Shown in pieces: positions 1 through 11,026 of a stretch of DNA of 64,000 nt. Both the position numbers and the translations under genes were made by a program. The stretch spans positions 1 to 64,000 of the forward strand of contig JASANG010002607.1 in NCBI GenBank assembly GCA_030248215.1, in the 5' to 3' direction. Within the stretch, counting starts at the first letter, position 1. Each line of letters starts with the position of its first letter. Source of the stretch: Enoplolaimus lenunculus. Its lineage: Eukaryota > Nematoda > Enoplea > Enoplida > Thoracostomopsidae. The notes beneath the pieces were generated by a model. The model was not told the DNA's origin. It saw nothing but the letters and a program-made list of their open reading frames with translations, and did not search any database.

Positions 1-480
1 TTTCAAAACAATCGGTATAGGCGTGGAAAAAAACTTTGGTATTGGCACATCCCTATAAGGATAGTACGTTGTTTTATGATTTACTTGAAATAAATTTTGT
101 GAATTAAAGTTAGTCTCTTCTCATTGAACACTGCTCATTAATATTTTACTTACACACTGAGCTCTGCAATATAGATGGAGACAAAAATTCTTTCCATTTA
201 AAAATCAGGATCATTTTCAGTTTTTAAGGGTATAAAAATTCCGGGCCGGGTCTGCCGGGAAAATAACTTCGGGTCCGGGTTTGGATTCTTAAAAATTTCG
301 GGTCCGGTGTTTTCTTCTTCAAAATCCCGGGTCTGGGTTTCTTTGAAACATTCAGGGCCCGTGGTTTCTTCCAAAAAATTCGGGTTCTGGTATTTATTTT
401 TAATGTTGCAACTCTAGTTACTTACATTAGGACTGTGAATTTTTGAAACGGTGTAGTATAGAAATGATGTTTGGTTTTAG

Positions 481-1944
481 ATATCAATTACTTTCATTGT
501 ATGAAGATTGTCGAAATCTTGCGTGAAACGGAAGCTGATACAAAAAACTTTTTGGGCAGCTACTCTTCTAAACGGATGAAGGTAAAGCGATTACGTTACA
601 AGGATTTGGAAATGGGCACTTGTCTCTATGATGTTATTGTTCCTGTAACAGTAATTCGTTAAAATCTCTGAACATTTTAGCATTTATTTCAATAGAACAG
701 ATCTCAACTGTAACTCGACTGTTACTTTTTTCATACACTGCAGTATATATGTTGTATCGTAATTTTTCTATGCCTGTTATTTTGCTACGCATAATTTACG
801 TAGTGAACTAGTTTACGCCTAACCTGCAGGGATGGTAGTTCGGTCTCTGCACGTTTCGGTATTTGGCAGGTCTTGGTCTGGTTTTTGAGTCTGGATAGTT
901 TGGAATTGAATCGGAAATAGCATTCCTGGTGATGAAAAATTTCGCTACCAATCTATGAATTGGCAGTCAGGACTTACTTCAGGAACCGCTGAACCGATTG
1001 TGATAAACTTTTTGTTTGAAAGCCTGTCATCCTGGAAGTGTTAACCTCGCATTGGTGTTTTAAAATTTTAAGCCGTTTATAAGCTACATGCTAATTTGCA
1101 TAATTGGTTGAACCTAAATTGGGACTTTTTAAGATATTTCACTAATTATTACGGTTACAAGCAATGTAATTTCAGTACTAAAGATAGTTAGCAAATAGCT
1201 AATTTGCGTATTAGCTTATTTGGCAAGCATTTCACTAATTATTAGAGTTACAAGTGATCTAATTTCAGCAAAGTGTTTTTGGGCGCAAGTAATCTGAATA
1301 AATTGTCTTCAAGCATTCAAAACCGATAAATGAATAGTTAGTTAATACGTAACTATTTGCATATTAGCTTAATTGCTAAGTGTATTCGAGCTTGTTCAAT
1401 ACATGTAGTCCCACTTTTCAGCGTAGCACGCAAAAAGCAATTTGCGCTACTGCTTAACTAAGAATATACATTAATTGACCTAGGATTATTTTTACGCTTC
1501 ATTTTGTTAATGTGATAGGTGTTTTACATTTTAGGATTGGCAAGCAATTGTGAGTCAGTATCAGAAAGACAACGTTTATTTAGGTAACTTGAGAATTAAG
1601 CTTTATATATGGTTAAGTACATCAGTTATTTTTTAATCACCAATATAAAATGCCGAAGCCGGATGTCAATTTTTTGCCGGAGCCGGATATTCGGTTGTAC
1701 TTTAGTAAAGTAAACGTTTTGCAGCGATTACAATTTTCATTGTTTGCCTGAACGGCACTATATAATTGATCCAATTTTAATCTAAATTTAGGCAAAATCG
1801 AAGTTGTGTTACAGTTAAAAATATAGACAAACTTATTGCGTGTATGTTATTTTAGCGGAAGCAGCTCAGATTTTGAACCGATACGCAACTTATGACATAC
1901 CAAATTTCAAGAAACAAATAGCAAAGTGTTACCAGGGAATCGAG
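481..1944 (+). pseudogene. Inverted duplicate of CDK5RAP3 exons 3-5
   Basis: Three exon copies sit on the + strand at 481-581, 1535-1583 and 1856-1944, each with intact AG acceptor and GT donor. They mirror the minus-strand exons at 5702-5802, 4701-4749 and 4340-4428. The first differs from the original by one visible coding change: KNFLGSY here against KNFFGSY in arm 2 and KNIFGRY in human CDK5RAP3, so arm 2 keeps the ancestral residue. No exons 1, 2, 6 or 7 are visible on this strand inside the window; exons 1-2 could lie left of base 1. I call it a partial gene duplication and probably non-functional, although nothing visible breaks the three exons. Confidence 0.8.
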
Positions 1945-2129
1945 GTATCTGTAATATTCCAATGCTGGCAGGATTGTCATCTATTGCTATGTATTTTCTT
2001 TTACTGCATGGAAAACAGTTTTTGCATGTTTTAAAAATAATTTCGCTAATGTTGTGCGTACGTCACTAGTATTTTTCGGCTTAGAGAGACCATGACATTC
2101 TGCTAATCGAACGAGCAAGCGTTTGGAAG

Positions 2130-2553
2130 CAGGGTGCAACTGGAACTCCGATTCCGTTTAGAGTGCCGGTTCAAAACGAATTCCGATTCCTCATTCCGAA
2201 TGCACAATTAATCGGAATAGGAATTTTGAAATTTTAATTTTAATCTTACTTGTGATACGTTGCATACAAATTCTGTGTTATTTATCCATTGAATTGCTTT
2301 CGATCATTTAACTTATTAATAATTGATTGAAGTTTACCTTTACGGAACCAAAAACCATCGCCAATTTGTTCATGCGACCTTTTTGAAAATTATTCCCAGC
2401 TAACACACCATAAACCGAACACTGTATCTGTCAAAACAATTATCCGTTCAGTCACAAAATTTCTACTTCCGATCCCGATTACAATTCCGGTATAAATTTG
2501 CTGTTCCAGTTCCAATTCCGGTTTCGGTAAATTGTAATTCCGGTTGCACCCTG
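2130..2553. mobile_element. hAT-like MITE, hybrid copy at palindrome junction
   Basis: The termini are CAGGGTGCAAC and GGTTGCACCCTG. The left flank is TTTGGAAG but the right flank is CCGGTAGC, so there is no target duplication, unlike the partner at 3738-4154. Positions 2130-2522 match the partner in inverted orientation. The last 31 bp (2523-2553) do not match and look like the end of a different copy of the same family. The element is therefore a hybrid of two insertions and marks where the palindrome was formed. Confidence 0.7.
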
Positions 2554-3311
2554 CCGGTAGCAGATAACTATAAACAGTGTAACGTTTAACAATTGAATCA
2601 TAACGCAGATTGTTAATCCTTTAAAGAATTACTGCGACGAACACATACACAAGTAGGAAAGCAGGCTATACTCGGTTTTACACTAGCAGCTTCGGCTGTA
2701 AATATTGTAAATGTTTACCCTTGAATTTTGAACAATACTGTAGTCCTGAACAAACCTATGCCGCTATCTATACCAAATCTAATAAAATTAAGACAAGAAA
2801 ACATATAACTGTTTTTTACAAATTCCAGAACGCCAAACCGAACTGAATTGCACAGGAATCGAAAGAGTAAATTTGAAATATTTATAACAGAATTGTGACT
2901 GAAATTTCCGGTGATAATGTACTCTCTTATGGCGGTCGAGTTATATGATATAATGTATATACGCCATGCTCCTGTCAATGATGAATTCTACGGAATCGGA
3001 GCTGGTTTGGACTCGCAATTATATGTCTGTATCCTCAAATGTGTGAAGTGTGAAGTACGTATTACAAGTTGGTGATTGATGCTGGAACTTTGGAATCAGT
3101 GAATGACGCACTTCGAAATTTAGAACATTGTTTCACATTTGATTTGTCGTACTTCTGTACAAATTTTGTCATTCGGAACTGCAGCAGTGTGACGCTATCC
3201 GAATTTACGCATATGGGCCTTAACCGGAATCGGAATTTCATCTGCACTCTAAATTTCTTTTACATCCCAGTGTAATCAAGAAACCAACTGATGTGATTAC
3301 GCACCCATTAC
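2554..3311. other. Palindrome loop, no gene recognised
   Basis: This is single-copy sequence between the arm-1 hybrid MITE and CDK5RAP3 exon 7. The next CDK5RAP3 exons would be expected here on the minus strand. I looked for the conserved region after the YYEAF segment and for the DWG repeats and saw neither. Open frames of 60-87 codons on both strands resemble no family and lie partly in dispersed repeat sequence. Confidence 0.5.
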
Positions 3312-6300
3312 CCAACGTAAATCGTCTGAACGCTTCATAGTAATCAACTGCATCAACAGCAAGTCTTTGTGTGCGTTGAGTTACTTCCGCCAAATATTCC
3401 GGCAGCGAATCGCCAAGTTTTACCAGCTCGGATTTTATGTGTTCGCCCTAGAAAAAAGCGACAAAAGCGTACGTTACCACTAAAACTAACACAGGTTACA
3501 GAAACTACATTTAAACTACGTTGCTTAAAATTTTTTTGCATGCGCAAATATTTGCAGCAACAGCATTTAAGTTACAAAGTAACACTAACCTTAATGTCCA
3601 TTTTGCAACATTCCTGATTAAAACTTCGATCTGCATCTTTTGACAACCGTTGATAGTCTTTTTCCTTCTTTTTTGCTTCCTGCAAAAAACAATACATTCA
3701 AACAGGGATATAAAACTTAGAGGTTATATCTTCCAAACAGGGTGCAAAGCGGAATTGGATTATACCGGAATTGGAACTGGAACAGCAAATTTATACCGGA
3801 ATTGTAATCGGGATCGGAACTAGAAATTTTGTGACTGAACGGATAATTGTTTTGACAGATACAGTGTTGGTTTATGGTGTGTTAGCTGGCAATAATTTTC
3901 AAAAAGGTCGCATGAACAAATTGGCGATGGTTTTTGGTTCCGTAAAGGTAAACTACAATCAATTATTAATAAGTTAAATGATCGAAAGCAATTCAATGGA
4001 TAAATAACACAGAATTTGTATGCAACGTATCACAAGTAAGATTAAAATTAAAATTTCAAAATTCCTATTCCGATTAATTGTGCATTCGGAATAGGAATCG
4101 GAATTCGTTTTGAACCGGCACTCTAAACGGAATCGGAACTCCGGTTGCACCCTGCTTCCAAACGCTTGCTCGTTCGATTAGCAGAATGTCATGGTCTCTC
4201 TAAGCCGAAAAATACTAGTGACGTACGCACAACATTAGCGAAATTATTTTTAAAACATGCAAAAACTGTTTTCCATGCAGTAAAAGAAAATACATAGCAA
4301 TAGATGACAATCCTGCCAGCATTGGAATATTACAGATACCTCGATTCCCTGGTAACACTTTGCTATTTGTTTCTTGAAATTTGGTATGTCATAAGTTGCG
4401 TATCGGTTCAAAATCTGAGCTGCTTCCGCTAAAATAACATACACGCAATAAGTTTGTCTATATTTTTAACTGTAACACAACTTCGATTTTGCCTAAATTT
4501 AGATTAAAATTGGATCAATTATATAGTGCCGTTCAGGCAAACAATGAAAATTGTAATCGCTGCAAAACGTTTACTTTACTAAAGTACAACCGAATATCCG
4601 GCTCCGGCAAAAAATTGACATCCGGCTTCGGCATTTTATATTGGTGATTAAAAAATAACTGATGTACTTAACCATATATAAAGCTTAATTCTCAAGTTAC
4701 CTAAATAAACGTTGTCTTTCTGATACTGACTCACAATTGCTTGCCAATCCTAAAATGTAAAACACCTATCACATTAACAAAATGAAGCGTAAAAATAATC
4801 CTAGGTCAATTAATGTATATTCTTAGTTAAGCAGTAGCGCAAATTGCTTTTTGCGTGCTACGCTGAAAAGTGGGACTACATGTATTGAACGAAGCTCGAA
4901 TACACTTAGCAATTAAGCTAATATGCAAATAGTTACGTATTAACTAACTATTCATTTATCGGTTTTGAATGCTTGAAGACAATTTATTCAGATTACTTGC
5001 GCCCAAAAACACTTTGCTGAAATTAGATCACTTGTAACTCTAATAATTAGTGAAATGCTTGCCAAATAAGCTAATACGCAAATTAGCTATTTGCTAACTA
5101 TCTTTAGTACTGAAATTACATTGCTTGTAACCGTAATAATTAGTGAAATATCTTAAAAAGTCCCAATTTAGGTTCAACCAATTATGCAAATTAGCATGTA
5201 GCTTATAAACGGCTTAAAATTTTAAAACACCAATGCGAGGTTAACACTCCAGGATGACAGGCTTTCAAACAAAAAGTTTATCACAATCGGTTCAGCGGTT
5301 CCTGAAGTAAGTCCTGACTGCCAATTCATAGATTGGTAGCGAAATTTTATTCACCAGGAATGCTATTTCCGATTCAATTCCAAACTATCCAGACTCAAAA
5401 ACCAGACCAAGACCTGCCAAATACCGAAACGTGCAGAGACCGAGACTACCATCCCTGCAGGTTAGGCGTAAACTAGTTCACTACGTAAATTATGCGTAGC
5501 AAAATAACAGGCATAGAAATTTACGATACAACATATATACTGCAGTGTATGAAAAAAGTAACAGTCGAGTTACAGTTGAGATCTGTTCTATTGAAATAAA
5601 TGCTAAAATGTTCAGAGATTTTAACGAATTACTGTTACAGGAACAATAACATCATAGAGACAAGTGCCCATTTCCAAATCCTTGTAACGTAATCGCTTTA
5701 CCTTCATCCGTTTAGAAGAGTAGCTGCCAAAAAAGTTTTTTGTATCAGCTTCCGTTTCACGCAAGATTTCGACAATCTTCATACAATGAAAGTAATTGAT
5801 ATCTAAAACCAAACATCATTTCTATACTACACCGTTTCAAAAATTCACAGTCCTAATGTAAGTAACTAGAGTTGCAACATTAAAAATAAATACCAGAACC
5901 CGAATTTTTTGGAAGAAACCACGGACCTGAATGTTTCTAAAAGAAAACCCAGACCCGGATTTTTGAAGAAGAAAACACCGGACCCGAAATTTTTAAGAAT
6001 GCAAACCCGGACCCGAAGTTATTTTCCGGGCAAACCCGGCCCGGAATTTTTATATCTTAAAAACTGAAAATGATCCTGATTTTAAAATGGAAAGAATTTT
6101 TGTCTCCATCTATATTCCAGCAGCTCAGTGTGTAAGTAAAATATTAATGAGCAGTGTTCAATGAGAAGAGACTAACTTCATTCACAAAATTTATTTCAAG
6201 TAAATCATAAAACAACGTACTATCCTTACTAGGGATGTGCCAATACCAAAGTTTTTTTCCGACGCCGATACCGATTGTTTTGAAAATATACCGATGCCGA

Positions 6301-7389
6301 TACCTATTCCCAGTTTAATACACAACGTTTAAAGAATAGATAGGATACATTACAACTGCGAAGACTCCAATCCTAACAACTATAAACCTAACAACTATAA
6401 AAGATTACGTACATTTTTGAGAACGGTGCTTTCAATTAACTTTTCAAGGGCAAACGCAAGAGAAATAACCGTTTCCCTAGTCAAGCGCATCGATATCCGC
6501 TAACGAGTCAAATGATAGTAGTCCAACTCATTGATGTGCAAAGAGTACAAGCTAATTTTATTCTGGATATTTTGACAGGGTATTTTTGTAATATTACGTA
6601 TGAAAATTTTTGACATACATGCTCCAGTCAACAGTTCGACAATTTTCGAATGTTCCGGCATATCTTGCAATGCACCGTTTATATTCACTCGAATTTCCTG
6701 AATAGCTTTTGGCCACTCTTTGTTGCAATGCCTTCGGTTTAAGAGCCAATCTAAATAAAACTAAGTTAAAACTGCCGCATTGAAACAGCTTCCGGTAACC
6801 GCTATGTTTACTCTATATAGGCATATCTTACGTAATAGCGATGACCTGCTTGAGCATCTTTCTTCAACTTGAGCACCTGCATACCAAACTCAGCAATTTA
6901 CAATTCACAGTTCACACACAAACAAAATGAAGCTAGACTGAAAATAAGCTCTAAAAATGCAGCCAAACTTTAACAGTATGAACCACACAACCAGGATGCA
7001 AAGCGGAACTGGATTATACCATAATCGGAATCGGAGCAACAAATTTATACCGGAATTGTAATTGGAATCGGATTGCAATTGGTTGTGCAATCGAAATCGG
7101 AACTTGTTTTGTAAGCATAGGCCCACTTTTCTGGCTGCTTAGTTAAAGGTCTGATGTCCCAGTTCTTACCCAGACTGTCAATTATTAAAATATTTAAATT
7201 CCGATTGATTCTTTGAATCCGAACCGGAACTCGTGCGGTGCTAAATAGTAAACATCATTATATATTGAATAACTACTTCGGAAGCAACGTTAAAATTTTT
7301 GCTACTCGTGTAATTAAATCAACACAAATATCGTTACCCAGAAGTTTTCCACTGTGAATATCAATAGGAACACTGCTGCTGTCCGCCAT
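3312..7389 (-). CDS. CDK5RAP3: CDK5RAP3 (LZAP/C53) homologue, N-terminal half, 7 exons
   Basis: CDK5RAP3 works with UFL1 and DDRGK1 in the ER-anchored UFM1 E3 ligase and in ER-phagy (family knowledge). Exons, 5' to 3': 7338-7389, 6619-6750, 5702-5802, 4701-4749, 4340-4428, 3590-3679, 3312-3447. All have GT-AG borders and matching phases and give 216 codons plus one base. The start is ATG at 7389 (MADSSSVPIDIHSGKLL, like human MEDHQHVPIDIQTSKLL). Further matches are ALQDMPEHSKIVELLTGA, YINYFHCMKIV, DWQAIVSQYQKDN, YDIPNFKKQIAKC and GEHIKSELVKLGDSLPEYLAEV. Human CDK5RAP3 is about 506 aa; everything after roughly residue 230, including the DWG motifs and the C-terminal helices, is missing from the window. 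The last exon ends in a good donor, so the transcript is expected to continue. Whether the gene is intact depends on what lies left of the palindrome. Confidence 0.9.
3738..4154. mobile_element. hAT-like MITE with perfect 8-bp target duplication
   Basis: It begins CAGGGTGCAA and ends TTGCACCCTG. It is flanked by CTTCCAAA on both sides (3730-3737 and 4155-4162), an exact 8-bp duplication as expected of hAT transposition. It is 417 bp, has no coding capacity, and its inside is rich in GGAATTCCG-like words. It sits in intron 5 of CDK5RAP3. Confidence 0.85.
6992..7250. repeat. Fragment of the CAGGGTGCAA MITE family
   Basis: It starts CAGGATGCAAAGCGG and shares its first 80 bases or so with the 3738 element. 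A clear right terminus and target duplication are not visible. It lies in intron 1 of CDK5RAP3. Confidence 0.5.
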
Positions 7390-7569
7390 CTTCCTAAATT
7401 TCGAAACAGGTCACTGGTTCAGGCAGTTACAGTACAGTATAAATTAATACTGTAAATAAAGGAAACAAATTGCAGCAAGCGGATACTCTACAGAAATTTA
7501 GAATTTATATGTGCAATCAAAATTTAAGTTTCGTGTGGGATCGAAAGGATGACACAATCCTTCAATGCT

Positions 7570-8124
7570 CAATAATTTTGTCAACGGTGCCACAAAATAT
7601 GCCATAGCCCAAGGCTATCACGAGGTCATTTTCAAAACGACCTCGTGATAGCCTTGGGCTATAAGAGAAATCTGTTATAGCTCAGGGCTATCACGTGTCA
7701 GCCCCTTCCTCGAAACTCGTGATAGCCCTGAACTATCACAAACTTCCTCAAATTTAGCCACACACAACACATACACAAACACAATACAAACGAACACAAC
7801 GCACATTAACACACAAGTATCACACAAACCTATCAAGTTACATACATGCAGGGCAGAGGATTAAAATTTTAAAATTAAATTTTTGGTATCAAGTTTCATA
7901 ACACACATAAAGATATGTGTGTTATGAATAAAATATATTAGAAGAGAAAATTTTGTGATAGCTCAGGGCTATCACGAGTTTCGAGGAAGGGGCTGACACG
8001 TGATAGCCCTGAGCTATAAGAGATTTCTCTTATAGCCCAAGGCTATCACGAGGTCATTTTGAAAATGACCTCGTGATAGCCTTGGGCTATGGCATATTTT
8101 GTGGCACCGTTGACAAAATTATTG
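7570..8124. mobile_element. Fold-back element with nested palindromic arms
   Basis: The two ends (about 175 bp each) are inverted copies, starting CAATAATTTTGTCAACGG and ending with its complement. Each arm also folds on itself around words such as ATAGCCCAAGGCTATCACG and GATAGCCTTGGGCTAT. The centre is A/C-rich with repeated ACACAA words and has no ORF. It lies just upstream of the CDK5RAP3 start codon (about 180 bp) and so could influence its promoter. No convincing target duplication was seen. Confidence 0.8.
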
Positions 8125-8468
8125 TGAACGGCGCATTAATGAGTTGAGAAACGAAGCGATCGAGAAGCTGGACATAAGCTTAGTAGGTGTTAAACCTCTT
8201 TGCAACAGTCGCAAAACGTTTTTCTTGCTTAATAGATTGGAAAGTCTAGGCCACCCAGACAGTGTCAAATGCATGTAGCACCTATCACCAAATTTACAAT
8301 TAGCCAATGTTTTCATGTTTGGTTGCTTCAGGTTTTTCAATTAAATATATTTAAATATATTGTGAAATGCATGTAGCACCCATCAGGCCATCACCAAATT
8401 TAAAATTAGCCAGTTTTTGTTGGTACTAACGGTCTGCACGACCCCTTTGAAGTTTTGCCCATAGTTAA
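8125..8468. other. Unassigned, with short direct repeat
   Basis: The sequence around GCATGTAGCACC followed by ATCACCAAATTTA occurs twice, near 8269 and 8369. No gene was recognised. Confidence 0.4.
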
Positions 8469-8540
8469 TGACCACGCCGGGAATCGAACCTCGGCCCTCT
8501 TGCGCTCGAGCCAAGCATGCTACCACTACACTACGCGGTC
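8469..8540 (-). tRNA. tRNA-like sequence, probable pseudogene or SINE head
   Basis: On the minus strand, GACCGCG at the 5' end pairs with CGTGGTC at the 3' end over 7 bp (one G-T), followed by A. The D-arm reads GTGTAGTGGTAGCAT. The anticodon loop is CTCGAGC, so the anticodon would be CGA, with 4 of 5 stem pairs. The B-box GGTTCGATTCC is perfect but the T-stem has two mismatches. A CGA anticodon implies tRNA-Ser, yet the long variable arm of tRNA-Ser is missing. That and the T-stem make a working tRNA doubtful. Confidence 0.5.
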
Positions 8541-9417
8541 ATTGCAACAACTTCTTATACCGGTATATGTGCACAGGCATGGCATTATTTGCTTTACACA
8601 CACTTACGTGCACATATACCGACAGTTTTCATGTTTGGTTGCTTTTTCTTATACACCATATTTGAAAGTTGAAACTGTCATAGTTCGCCTGCTTGAAAAC
8701 CTGCCGCTAACCTGTCATAAATGCTACCACAAACAATTTTAAGATAACGGGTGTCAAATCTAGTGATAACGCCTAACATGCACTTCGGGTTGACCTAGCT
8801 AAGGAATTGCTACTAAAACTTTTTAATTTCACCACTTTCAGTTTCACTGTAATCCATGCAAACTATAGTCACGGCAGATATCTGAAGATAAAAACAAAGC
8901 ATGACAGAAATCCACAAAAGTGGTTGCAATGGCCAAAGTACTATGAGTGCGGTATTCACAGATCAGTGTATTTTTGTAAGTGCCGCAGAAAGGATCTCGA
9001 AAGTATTAAAGTTCGATTGATCAAAACGTTTCATGAAAATGTATATTCGTGACGTATGAAATATTCAAATGCGGGAGAGTAGACATAACTAAAATAGTTC
9101 GTGATAACATCACAAATTCACAAAATTTTGGTTTTCGGCGCAACTTAAGCCCTGCAATGGCAGAGAAAAATACACAACATAGGTTAAGAATACTTACATG
9201 GGCCAAAGTTTCACGCTTGATTTTTCCGCCAACACAATGGAGGCATGCAAATATTCATCGGGCTTTCTTAAATTTTAAAGAAAAATAGCAGATGCAACGA
9301 TGTTTTTAAAATTTTGGATCAATTTTAGCAGTTATTTCAAATTGAAAATTTGCAACATATCTGTAAATGAAAAATTGTGATGGTCACGTATCTTAAAAAG
9401 CTAACTGATCATAAAAA
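8541..9417. other. No gene recognised
   Basis: The open frame at 8807-9052 (+) has several cysteines but matches no family I know. Sequence near 9180-9400 is related to 27340-27440 and 30170-30330, so part of this stretch is an old dispersed repeat. Confidence 0.4.
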
Positions 9418-9585
9418 TAACGGCCCATGCAACTTTAAGGGGAGTCCGCAGGTTTCTGATGGGTCCATAAAAAAGTAGGTTTAGATTCTAGATTACATTG
9501 TTTTGCTTAGGCTTAGGTACACATTTTTGCAACGCTTAAGCTTAGGAATACGCTTAATCTACTGTTACGCCCCATAAACAGCGGC
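9418..9585. repeat. Dispersed repeat with degenerate TTAGGC words
   Basis: It shares a common layout with 29376-29545: GCGGCCCATG-like start, a GGGTCCATAAAAAA segment, GTTTAGATTCTAGATTACA, then CTTAGGCTTAGG words and ACTGTTACGCC at the end. The TTAGGC-like core resembles nematode telomere sequence. Confidence 0.65.
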
Positions 9586-9763
9586 CAAAATGACAAAATT
9601 TCGGTATTTCTACATCGAAAACAGACACCGATTTTTACCGGAAACGGTTATCCGGTTACTCTCTGGTTGACAGACTATAAGGAACGTCATTGTTGGCTTT
9701 GGCACCTCGCCAGGTCAATAGTATTCGCTCAACAAACTAATACATTATTTGAAATTTACTTTA

Positions 9764-10686
9764 TGCGGGGTTCACGTTATAACTGGGGCAGTCGGGTCAC
9801 GTTTTGTCACATGTTGATTTGACATCAACATAAATTTTTGTTACCATCATATGATACGGACAGACAAAAGTCGAATATCATGTGATATTGCTATACAAAG
9901 CACGAGTACACAGGTGATCTCAACATACAAGTGTTCGTATGTCACGTGACATAATCAGACATATTGTTGAATATCATATGATATTCCAAATTAACAGCAT
10001 ATATGATATGACATTCAGCAAGACGGATTTGGAGTATCATATGATGTTTTACTCTACAGTTTAAGTGTATTTTATATGATATTCTATTATGTAGTTTATG
10101 ACATTTCATAAGACAATCCGCCAAAATTTGAATGTTCCCGCCAAAATTTGAATTTTCCTGCCAAAATTTGAATTCTCCCGCCAAATTTTGAATTTTCCCG
10201 CCAAAATTCAAATTTCCCGCCAAAATTTGAATTTTCCCAAAATTTGAATTTTCTGCCAAAATTTGAATTTTCCGCCAAAATTTGAATCTTTCGCCAAAAA
10301 TATCATTTTCCTGCCAAATTTTTAATTTTCCCGCCAAAATTTAAATTTCTCGCCAAAACTTGAATTTTTTAAAAAAATGTCATTTTCCCGCTATAAAATT
10401 TAAATTCCCCGCCTTAGGATACTAACGGCACACGTCTGTTAGTATCATATGATATTCCGTCATACGCAATCCTGTTTATGTAGCTGACTCAGTAGACATT
10501 TTGAAAATGATCATATGATATTGACAGACGATGTAGGGAATATCATATGATATTGAAAGACAAAATATGAACGATACATGATGTTAGCAGACAACCACTG
10601 TTTTTGGAATATCATATTGGGTTACATCGCAGACAGATCGTGACAAAACGTGACCCAGCTGCACCATTTATAGGGTGAACTCCGCA
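9764..10686. mobile_element. Non-autonomous TIR transposon with CATATG palindromes
   Basis: The termini are inverted over about 50 bp: TGCGGGGTTCAC at left and GTGAACTCCGCA at right, followed inward by GGGTCACGTTTTGTCAC on both sides. TTA flanks both ends (9761-9763 and 10687-10689), consistent with a 3-bp target duplication of the PIF/Harbinger kind. About ten copies of ATCATATGATATT-like palindromes are spread over both halves, and a 20-bp minisatellite fills the middle. There is no transposase, so an autonomous partner would be needed for movement. Confidence 0.75.
10118..10413. repeat. Minisatellite, ~20-bp CCGCCAAAATTTGAATTTT unit
   Basis: About 14 imperfect units lie in tandem inside the 9764-10686 transposon. 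The long minus-strand frames (9942-10337 and 10096-10278), with NFGRKFKFW-like periodicity, are products of the repeat and not genes. Confidence 0.85.
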
Positions 10687-10704
10687 TTATGTTTTAGTAG
10701 TTTG

Positions 10705-11026
10705 CGTAATGCAACCGGAGGTAAAAAACCGAATCCGAAGGTCAACAAATCTTGCCGGAGTCAGATGTAAACATAATCTGGTAATAAAAATGGTTATGAA
10801 CTTGCTATTCCTCGTTTTAACCGCCGTATTTTAAAATCTCGGCAATTAACGCCTCCACAACAGCTCCATAGTTACAAACCAACTCACTAAATGCCACTTT
10901 ATATAAACATACAAAAATTTCACAATCAGAATTGCAGGAACCTCCCGAACAATGTACACCGAAGCAGGAGCCGGAGATAGGTTTTCCGGCGAAGCTGGAG
11001 GCAGACCTAAGTACGGTTGCACCCTG
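10705..11026. mobile_element. Degenerate hAT-like MITE
   Basis: The right end GGTTGCACCCTG is followed by GTAGTTAG. The left end is worn (CGTAATGCAACC) and preceded by GTAGTTTG. The flanks agree at 7 of 8 bases, as expected for an old 8-bp duplication. It abuts the TIR element to its left. Confidence 0.6.

Larger units (their letters stand above)
1..6283. repeat. Large inverted repeat (palindrome) with 1.2-kb loop
   Basis: Arm 1 (1-2522) is the reverse complement of arm 2 (3764-6283). Paired coordinates sum to about 6283-6290. By eye the arms are about 97-98% identical, with scattered single-base and small-indel differences. Arm 1 runs off the left edge, so the palindrome may continue. The loop (2554-3737) is single copy. 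Arm 2 is continuous with CDK5RAP3 exons 1-2 on one side and 6-7 on the other, so arm 2 is the original and arm 1 the copy. Both arms also carry copies of dispersed repeats, such as a GGGATGTGCC-ended element at the outer edge and CCGGACCCG-rich and GGTCTCGG-rich repeats. Confidence 0.9.

Noticed and set aside
2553-2554. Palindrome made by direct transposase action at the MITE tip
   Set aside because: Arm identity stops about 31 bp before the tip and the tip comes from another copy, which fits recombination between copies better than cutting at the terminus.
9942-10337. 131-codon ORF with NFG/KFW repeats
   Set aside because: Made of a 20-bp minisatellite inside a transposon.
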